In this document: in pieces, positions 13,828 to 18,815 of the stretch | Position numbering within the stretch: position 1 is the stretch's first letter | Layout of the letters: every line of letters begins with the position of its first letter | NCBI GenBank assembly: GCA_963649625.1 | Contig: CAVJIP010000067.1 | Span: 1 to 18,815 of the forward strand | DNA from: HGM13006 sp963649625 | Lineage (GTDB): Bacteria > Bacillota > Clostridia > Oscillospirales > Oscillospiraceae | DNA length: 18,815 nt | Direction: 5' to 3' | The notes under the pieces: generated by a model | Told to the model about the DNA's origin: nothing | The model's database searches: none | The model's input: the letters and a program-made list of their open reading frames with translations, nothing else | Translations under genes and position numbers: made by a program

Positions 13828-15597
13828 ATGACATTTAAGATTGCGGAAAACTGTATCGGCTGCGGCACCTGCCAGCAGGCCTGCCGGGTGGGCTCCATTC
13901 CCCCCGGCGGCCCGGTAGCTCCCAGAGCGGCCCGGCCCGAGGACAAGCCCATCCAGAAGGACGGGAAAAAATATCGGATTGACCCGGAGAAATGCGAGGG
14001 CTGCGCCGCCTGTGTGGCCACCTGCCCGGTGGGGGCCATTATCCGCCAGGACGATACATTAATATGGGAGGCCCACGAGCCCATCGAACTGGATGCCGAC
14101 CTGTGCGTCATCGGCGGCGGCTGCACCGGCCTGATTGCAGGCGTGTATGCGGCCATGGAGGGCAAAAAGGTGGTCATTCTGGAGAAGGCGTCCTTTGCAG
14201 GGGGCGGTGCAAAATTCGCCGCAGACTGGCGGATTTTCCAGAGTAAGTGGCAGAAGGAGCGGGGCGTTCCCAATGAGCTGAATCGGATGCTCTTAAAAGG
14301 CATGGACGAAACCCAGTGGTCCCTTGACCCCAAGCTGGTGTACAATGCCCTGCGGAATACCGGTCACTTCTTCGACTGGTTTCAGACCCTGGTGCCGGAT
14401 TATGAGTTTGTGGAGGGCATTTACGCCATGGATCGAGGCGACCCCCAGGCCCAGAAGGTGCCCTTTGTCAAGCCCGTCAACGGCAGAAGCCCCAACGGCA
14501 CCTTCTGCGTAGAAATCCTGGAAAAGGAATGTCAAAAGCGAGGCATTCCCCTGCTCTACCGCCATCAGGTGACGGACATTGAAATGAAAAACGGCCGGGT
14601 CGGCGCCGTGGTGGCCAAGGACCCCGGCGGCATCACCAGAGTGACCTGCAAGGCCTGCGTTTTGGCCAGCGGCAGCTGGATCCGCAACAAGAAAATCATG
14701 GAACAGAAGTTCCCGGAGTTCTACAAACTCCTTTCCAAAATGGAGCCCAGCCAGCACGCCAACGTGGCCTATACCGGCGATGGCATCCACTTGGCAGAAC
14801 AGGCCGGGGCGTACATTGATTACGACAGCTTCGTGCTTCGGTGCATGGGCCCCCTGGGGATGGTGCCCAGTATGTCGGCCTCTGCCATCAGCTCCAGCCC
14901 CCTGTGCGTTTGGGTCAATACCGACGGAAAACGCTGGATGAACGAGGGCAACATGGCCCGGGCGGGCATGAGCGGCAGCGTCAGCTTCGCCATGGGCACC
15001 CAGCTGAGCCTTCAGCCCGGTGGCCTAAACTACACCATTTTTGACAAGGGCATGGCGGAGAAAATCAAGGCGGAGATGGACTCCGGGGATGCTCCTGCCA
15101 GCTTCTTCGGCCCCATGAAGGTGCCGGAGAACTACCTCCAGGAAATGGACGAGGCGGCCTCCCGGCCCAACGGCGGTGTATTCCTCCGGGGTGAAACCAT
15201 TGAGGAGCTGGCGAAAAACGCCGGAATCAACGCCGAAAACCTGAAAGCCACCATTGCCGCCTATAACGCCATGTGCCATAGCGGCGCAGACACAGAGCTG
15301 TTTAAGCCCGCAGAGCAACTTGTCCCCTTCACCGGCGGCCCCTATTATGCAGTGCAGGGCCACCTGAACCATGACGGGGCCTTCGGCGGCGTGCTGATTG
15401 ATCCGGAAACCCGAGCCTATCGCCCGGATAAAACCGTCATCGACAACCTGTTTGTCCCCGGTGACTTTGCCTCCGGCCGGTTTATCAACAGCGGAGATGT
15501 GAAGGAACAGGTCATCAATGACCTGGGTTGGGCAGTCTCCAGCGGCTATACCGCAGGCTGCGGGGCGGTAGAGTTTCTGAATCATATAGACCACTAA
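13828..15597 (+). CDS. ferredoxin-FAD fusion reductase B (fumarate reductase / ketosteroid dehydrogenase superfamily)
   Basis: Cytoplasmic fusion of 589 residues. The N-terminal ferredoxin part carries two [4Fe-4S] motifs, C9-x2-C12-x2-C15-x3-C19 and C56-x2-C59-x2-C62-x3-C66-P, with a longer than usual insert (20-55) between them. A linker WEAHEPIELDAD leads to the FAD domain with GGGCTG (96-101), AGGGAKFAADWR and C-terminal VPGDFASGRF. Near the active site NHDGAFGG replaces the fumarate-reductase HHTMGG. The clusters could feed electrons from reduced ferredoxin to FAD and on to an unsaturated substrate, or to partner A; electron source and substrate are inferred. It is the last gene of the operon, 73 bp after A, with ribosome site AAGAAGGAAA. 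It is closely related to C at 16293-17912, which has a similar linker but no ferredoxin part. Confidence 0.88.
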   Translation: MTFKIAENCIGCGTCQQACRVGSIPPGGPVAPRAARPEDKPIQKDGKKYRIDPEKCEGCAACVATCPVGAIIRQDDTLIWEAHEPIELDADLCVIGGGCTGLIAGVYAAMEGKKVVILEKASFAGGGAKFAADWRIFQSKWQKERGVPNELNRMLLKGMDETQWSLDPKLVYNALRNTGHFFDWFQTLVPDYEFVEGIYAMDRGDPQAQKVPFVKPVNGRSPNGTFCVEILEKECQKRGIPLLYRHQVTDIEMKNGRVGAVVAKDPGGITRVTCKACVLASGSWIRNKKIMEQKFPEFYKLLSKMEPSQHANVAYTGDGIHLAEQAGAYIDYDSFVLRCMGPLGMVPSMSASAISSSPLCVWVNTDGKRWMNEGNMARAGMSGSVSFAMGTQLSLQPGGLNYTIFDKGMAEKIKAEMDSGDAPASFFGPMKVPENYLQEMDEAASRPNGGVFLRGETIEELAKNAGINAENLKATIAAYNAMCHSGADTELFKPAEQLVPFTGGPYYAVQGHLNHDGAFGGVLIDPETRAYRPDKTVIDNLFVPGDFASGRFINSGDVKEQVINDLGWAVSSGYTAGCGAVEFLNHIDH

Positions 15598-15603
15598 TCA
15601 ATC

Positions 15604-15645
15604 GGCGCTGTCTCAGAATGCAACTTTTGGGACAGCGCCTTTTTT
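15604..15645 (+). terminator. operon terminator after flavoprotein B
   Basis: GGCGCTGTC (15604-15612) pairs with GACAGCGCC (15631-15639), followed by six Ts (15640-15645). It ends the lipoprotein 2 - lipoprotein 3 - A - B operon. Confidence 0.93.
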
Positions 15646-15732
15646 CCGCCCGCCGCAATCCTCATTCGACTTGCACGATTTCCCCTTCCGGCAGGTTGTT
15701 CGCTGTGACAAAGGAGGAATAACCGGCAGTTC

Positions 15733-15876
15733 TATCTCCCTCTTCCGCCCTATCTCCCTCTTCCGCCCTATCTCCCTCTTCCGCCCTATCTCCCTCTTCC
15801 GCCCTATCTCCCTCTTCCGCCCTATCTCCCTCTTCCGCCCTATCTCCCTCTTCCGCCCTATCTCCCTCTTCCGCCT
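15733..15876. repeat. 18-bp tandem repeat, 8 units
   Basis: The unit TATCTCCCTCTTCCGCCC is repeated eight times head to tail; only the last base of unit 8 differs (C to T). There are no spacers, so it is not a CRISPR. The perfect identity suggests recent slippage or selection. On the minus strand it would read as AEEGDR hexapeptides in one frame and REIGRK in another, but no credible gene start covers it. Confidence 0.95.
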
Positions 15877-15907
15877 CCTTCGGAGGCACCTTCCCCCCAA
15901 GGGAAGG
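15873..15907. repeat. pair of adjacent GC-rich hairpins beside the tandem repeat
   Basis: GCCTCC-TTC-GGAGGC (15873-15887) and CCTTCCC-N5-GGGAAGG (15889-15907) are perfect short hairpins one base apart. They resemble extragenic palindromic elements common in gut clostridia (from memory, not searched). The tandem array looks like an expansion of the sequence at the edge of this element. Confidence 0.6.
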
Positions 15908-15930
15908 TTTTGATTCCGACCAAAAAGGAC

Positions 15931-16142
15931 CCCCATCAAAGCCCAGCACAGCGGGTTTGATGGGGAAAGAAGGAGCAAGGAAACGAAGCGAGGGCGACCA
16001 ACGGAAGCCCAAGCCAAAGTGGACTTTGCGGTAAAATGGGGCCCCTGGCGAAGCCCAACGGAGTGGGTTCGCTGGGGAAAGAAGGAGCAAGGAAACGAAG
16101 CGAGGGCGACCAACGGGAGCCCAAGCCAAAGTGGACTTTGCG
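15931..16142. repeat. two-copy dispersed-type repeat: covarying hairpin plus 70-bp conserved tail
   Basis: Copy 1 has a hairpin (15931-15965, arms CCCCATCAAA/TTTGATGGGG) and a tail ending at 16030. Copy 2 has a hairpin (16042-16077, arms with GCGAA/TTCGC and CCCC/GGGG) and a tail ending at 16142. The 70-bp segments 15961-16030 and 16073-16142 differ by one base and are offset by 112 bp. Arm sequences differ between copies, but two of the changes are compensatory (A-T to G-C, and T-A to G-C). No ORF with a ribosome site covers the unit, so I treat it as noncoding. Confidence 0.8.
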
Positions 16143-16246
16143 ACGACGTGGGACAAAAATGGGACAAAAACGGGATGAAATCTACCTTTCCCTGTGCTAT
16201 ACTGATACCATCCAGACCCGGCGGAGCGTCATCCTTCCATATCACT

Positions 16247-16279
16247 TTCGCCCCGCTCCAGACCTTGGAACGGGGCGAA
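16247..16279 (-). terminator. hairpin after flavoprotein C, possible terminator
   Basis: TTCGCCCCG (16247-16255) and CGGGGCGAA (16271-16279) form a 9-bp GC-rich stem 13 nt beyond the flavoprotein C stop. The T tract is missing on both strands, so termination strength is doubtful. Confidence 0.5.
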
Positions 16280-16292
16280 TGGTATGATGTGG

Positions 16293-17912
16293 TTATTTCT
16301 CCAGGAACCTAGCGGCATGACCGCCGGCGATCCAGCCGCTGGCAAAGGCCCAGGAAAGGTCATTGGTGATTTGCACCTTGTTGTTGCGGATATTCAGGAA
16401 CCGTCCCGAGGAGAAATCCCCGGGGACATAGAGCCCGTCAATAATGCCGCCGTCCTTTGCGGTGGCCTGGATGTTTTCGTTTACCAGCACGCCGCCGAAG
16501 GCACCGTCCGTGCCCAGTCCGCCGGAAACCGCATAGTAAGGTGCTTTGGTAAAGGGAATCATTTCCTCCGGATCCTTGAAATACTCCGTGTCCATGCCCT
16601 TTTCGCACATCTCGTTGTAGTGGGCCACCGTGGCCTTCAGGTTTTCGGCGTTAATGCCCAACTGCTCCGCCAGCTCCTCCAGGGTGTCGGCTCTGGCAAT
16701 GGACTTGCCCATTCCCGGCATGGGAGGCATTCCGCCGCCCTTCTTGGGAGAGAAGGCGTTTTCCACATCCTCCTGCCAGTTTTCACCATAGGATGGGGGA
16801 GCCGGGAAGCACCAGGGCTGCCGCTTGCCATCCGCATAGGCCTTGACACAGGCCTCCAGCATACCCTGGTCAAACAGGTAGAAGGACTGATAATCCGGCT
16901 GCTCCGCCAGACGATTGCCGGTCTCAAAGATGCCCCGGCGCTTCTGGGTGGATTCGTTGATCCAGCGCTTGCCGTTTTTGTTGACCCACAGGGTGGAGGG
17001 CTCAGCGGTCATGGACATCAGCGTCTGACTGGGGCACATCCCCAGAGGGCCCATCAGGCGAATCTCAAAGCTGTCATAGTCCATATAGGCCCCCAGCTTC
17101 TCCGCCAGAGTCACCGCATCCCCGGTGTAGGAGGGATGGGTGTGGCCGCCGTTTCCCATGGGATAGTCCGCAAGCTTCGGCACATACTTTGCCACCAGCT
17201 CATGATTCCGAATCCAGCTGCCGGTGGCCAGAATGCAAGCCCTGGCGGTGATGGTGGTTTCACCTCCGGGATCCTTGGCGGTGACGTGATAGAGGCCATT
17301 TCCATGGTCAACATCCGTGACGGCGGTGTTTTTCAACATGGTCACGCCGTTTTTCTCGCACAGGGCGATCATCCGCTTCATCACATATGCGCCGCCCTGA
17401 CGCTCCTTCTTAAAGGCCGGAACCTTGGGGCCGTCGGGGCCGTCAAAGATGTAGGTGCCCTCCTGGTACAGCTCCTCCACTCCCTCGCCGGTGTCGCAGA
17501 GAAAGTCGAAAAATTCGCCGGTAGCCTTGAAGGTGTTGTAGGCCAGAGCAGGGTTCAGCTCCCAATAGGTGTCGTCCATCACCTGCCGCAGGGCCGGGAG
17601 AGTGTTGTCGGGGATACCGTGCTCCTTCTGCCAGCGGCTGCCGTAAACCCGCCAGTCCGCCGCACCCATGGCGCCGCCGCCCAAGCTCCGGCGTTTTTCC
17701 ACCACAACCACCTTTTTGTCGGTGGTTTCGGAGATTCGGGCCGCTGCCACCAGCCCGGAGCCGCCGCCGCCTAAGACCACGATGTCACAGTCATAGTGGA
17801 CGGGCTCGTGAGGCTCCACCTGAATCGGAGCCTCCTCCGGGGGAGGGCCGCCCATGGGAGGGCCGTTTCTCGCTGCGTCATGGGCCTTGGTGGCCAGATC
17901 CTGTTCCTGCAT
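16293..17912 (-). CDS. FAD-dependent reductase C (fumarate reductase / ketosteroid dehydrogenase superfamily)
   Basis: Cytoplasmic flavoprotein of 539 residues, paralogue of A and B. The N-terminal extension (about 1-40) is Pro/Gly-rich (GPPMGGPPPEE) and ends EPHEPVHYDCD, matching the EAHEPIELDAD linker of B although the ferredoxin clusters of B are absent. The FAD motif GGGGSG is at 48-53, followed by LGGGAMGAADWR, a GKRWINE motif resembling the region around the catalytic Arg of fumarate reductases, TDGAFGG in place of HHTMGG, and C-terminal VPGDFSSGRF. A Met/Pro/Gly-rich loop (GGGMPPMPGM) lies in the last third. Ribosome site GGAGG is 9 nt before the ATG. It is transcribed alone, divergently from lysR, from a promoter with the shared box. 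The electron donor is unknown and the substrate unassigned. Confidence 0.87.
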   Translation of the reverse strand: MQEQDLATKAHDAARNGPPMGGPPPEEAPIQVEPHEPVHYDCDIVVLGGGGSGLVAAARISETTDKKVVVVEKRRSLGGGAMGAADWRVYGSRWQKEHGIPDNTLPALRQVMDDTYWELNPALAYNTFKATGEFFDFLCDTGEGVEELYQEGTYIFDGPDGPKVPAFKKERQGGAYVMKRMIALCEKNGVTMLKNTAVTDVDHGNGLYHVTAKDPGGETTITARACILATGSWIRNHELVAKYVPKLADYPMGNGGHTHPSYTGDAVTLAEKLGAYMDYDSFEIRLMGPLGMCPSQTLMSMTAEPSTLWVNKNGKRWINESTQKRRGIFETGNRLAEQPDYQSFYLFDQGMLEACVKAYADGKRQPWCFPAPPSYGENWQEDVENAFSPKKGGGMPPMPGMGKSIARADTLEELAEQLGINAENLKATVAHYNEMCEKGMDTEYFKDPEEMIPFTKAPYYAVSGGLGTDGAFGGVLVNENIQATAKDGGIIDGLYVPGDFSSGRFLNIRNNKVQITNDLSWAFASGWIAGGHAARFLEK

Positions 17913-17950
17913 ATCTCATTTCCTCCGTTTCTGAAAAATTTGTTATTTTA

Positions 17951-17994
17951 ATTTTATCATTTGGAAGGAAGGTTGACCAATGCCAAACAGGTAT
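17951..17994 (-). promoter_or_regulatory. flavoprotein C promoter with LysR-type box
   Basis: On the minus strand: box ATACC-TGTTT-GGCAT (17980-17994), abutting -35 TGGTCA (17974-17979), a 17-bp spacer and -10 TAAAAT (17951-17956). The box also lies about 70-85 bp upstream of the predicted lysR transcription start, a usual place for LysR autoregulation. Confidence 0.75.
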
Positions 17995-18027
17995 GGGAGT
18001 ATTACACAAAAAGCATAGTCTGCGGAA

Positions 18028-18057
18028 TTGAAGGGATCCGGGTGGTTGTGGTAAAAT
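18028..18057 (+). promoter_or_regulatory. candidate lysR promoter
   Basis: TTGAAG (18028-18033), an 18-bp spacer and TAAAAT (18052-18057), about 40 bp before the lysR start codon. Confidence 0.5.
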
Positions 18058-18099
18058 AGGGTCGGAAGAAGAACAAACGAAAACAGAAGGAGGAACCCT

Positions 18100-18815
18100 A
18101 TGGAACTAAATCAGCTGCACTACTTTGTGGCGGTGGCCCACAGTGAGAACATTACCAAGGCCGCAAAGGAACTGTTCATTTCCCAGCCTGCCCTGAGCCG
18201 TGTGATTCTCCGGCTGGAGCAGGAGCTGGGTACCCCGCTGTTTGACCGATACGGGGGGCGCGTGACCCTGAACAAGCACGGCAAGGCCTTTCTCCAGTAT
18301 GTGGAGCCGGCCCTGGAATCCATCAACGCCGGGGTTCATGCGGTGATTGACGAGCTGGGGGGCCGGGAGATTGTGATTCACAATTATCTCACCGCCGACC
18401 TGTTTAAGTCCATTGTGGAGCGTTGTCAGGCGGAGCTGCCGGACATTGTGTTTACCGTAAGGAACATCGGAGACAACGCCGACGACGCCTCCATGCTTCA
18501 GGAAAAGCCGGACATTGTCATGCTGCCCACCAAGGACTTCCGCAATTACATCTTCCCCATGAGCTATATGGAGCGGTGGTGTGTGATTTACAACTGCAAG
18601 TACCAGTTCCACACCCCCTTTGACGGGGCCAGGCTGACCCTCCGGCAGCTGACGGAGGAGCCCATTGTGCTCTCTGGCTCCAAGCTGGATCGGGCGTTTG
18701 TGGACGGAATGTTCGCCTCCGCCGGGCTGACCCCAAAAATCCTGCCCTGCGCCACTTTGGCGGATTCCAGTGCCCAGATCAACCGATGCAAGGGAATCGG
18801 CTTGGTGCCGGTGAG
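18100..18815 (+). CDS. LysR-family transcriptional regulator (3' end outside the window)
   Basis: The frame is open from the ATG at 18100 to the window end, giving 238 residues of a protein usually near 300. The ribosome site AGGAGG lies 6 nt upstream. The N-terminal winged helix-turn-helix is clear: MELNQLHYFVAVAHSENITK, then AAKELFISQPALSRVI and LEQELGTPLFDRYGGRV. From about residue 90 the periplasmic-binding-protein-like effector domain begins; its effector is unknown. It is divergent from flavoprotein C, with a T-N11-A dyad between the two genes. The same dyad at three other promoters makes it the best candidate regulator for the lipoprotein/flavoenzyme genes of this window. Confidence 0.92.
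   Translation, partial: MELNQLHYFVAVAHSENITKAAKELFISQPALSRVILRLEQELGTPLFDRYGGRVTLNKHGKAFLQYVEPALESINAGVHAVIDELGGREIVIHNYLTADLFKSIVERCQAELPDIVFTVRNIGDNADDASMLQEKPDIVMLPTKDFRNYIFPMSYMERWCVIYNCKYQFHTPFDGARLTLRQLTEEPIVLSGSKLDRAFVDGMFASAGLTPKILPCATLADSSAQINRCKGIGLVPV

Noticed and set aside
12144..15597. Calling the flavoproteins fumarate reductase or urocanate reductase
   Set aside because: The HHTMGG signature of fumarate reductase is missing and no cytochrome or FMN-binding domain is present; only the superfamily can be supported.
15733..15876. CRISPR array
   Set aside because: Units are 18 bp and contiguous with no spacers, and no cas genes are present.
15613..16245. Minus- and plus-strand frames through the repeat region, including AEEGDR repeats
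   Set aside because: Open frames are a by-product of an 18-bp repeat and of the duplicated 70-bp unit. No credible start, and the same repeat is open in several frames.
16284..17774. Plus-strand frame of 496 codons opposite flavoprotein C
   Set aside because: Antisense shadow; the minus strand has the FAD signatures, a good ribosome site and a promoter.

Overview
The window looks like a chromosome segment from a high-GC gut-type clostridium (Oscillospiraceae-like: Flavonifractor, Lawsonibacter and relatives). That placement is an inference from strong AGGAGG ribosome sites, Firmicutes-type PhoPR, LplA-like binding lipoproteins and families of anaerobic flavin reductases; no rRNA or other marker gene is present. 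Two runs of exactly 10 N, one flanked by a diverged duplicate of the same coding sequence, point to a scaffolded draft, probably metagenomic, assembly.

Left part (1-3875, + strand): a phosphate-sensing module. A PhoP-type response regulator and a PhoR-type histidine kinase are followed closely by a Na+/phosphate cotransporter with a C-terminal PhoU-like domain. The cotransporter start codon and ribosome site lie in the right arm of a nested inverted repeat (2049-2138). This could block translation of read-through mRNA, or it could mark an invertible segment. The cotransporter is interrupted by the first N run. Between it and the next gene (3876-4269) there is only an unrecognised remnant ORF and a terminator.

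Middle and right (4270-18815): an accessory metabolic region. It has three paralogous solute-binding lipoproteins with no permease beside them, one Old-Yellow-Enzyme/2-enoate-reductase-type enzyme (Fe-S/FMN/FAD), and three paralogous FAD reductases of the fumarate reductase/3-ketosteroid dehydrogenase superfamily. One of these has an N-terminal 2x[4Fe-4S] ferredoxin domain. A LysR-type regulator opens at the right edge and is cut by the window end. Transcription units are: lipoprotein 1 (-); the OYE enzyme (-); lipoprotein 2 - lipoprotein 3 - flavoprotein A - flavoprotein B (+), closed by a strong terminator; flavoprotein C (-); and lysR (+).

Four promoters in this region (lipoprotein 1, OYE, lipoprotein 2 operon, flavoprotein C) carry the same 15-bp dyad of the form AT(A/G)C(C/A)-N5-GGCAT. 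In each, the dyad directly abuts the -35 hexamer, with a -10 hexamer 17-18 bp further on. The dyad fits the T-N11-A pattern of LysR sites, and one copy lies between flavoprotein C and lysR. I infer one LysR-controlled regulon in which surface lipoproteins capture an unidentified compound and cytoplasmic flavoenzymes reduce its activated double bond(s), using NADH and ferredoxin as donors. The substrate cannot be read from the sequence.

Between the operon terminator and flavoprotein C (15646-16292) there is no convincing gene. It holds an 18-bp tandem repeat (8 units), short GC-rich hairpins and two copies of a repeat made of a hairpin with compensatory base changes plus a nearly identical 70-bp tail.
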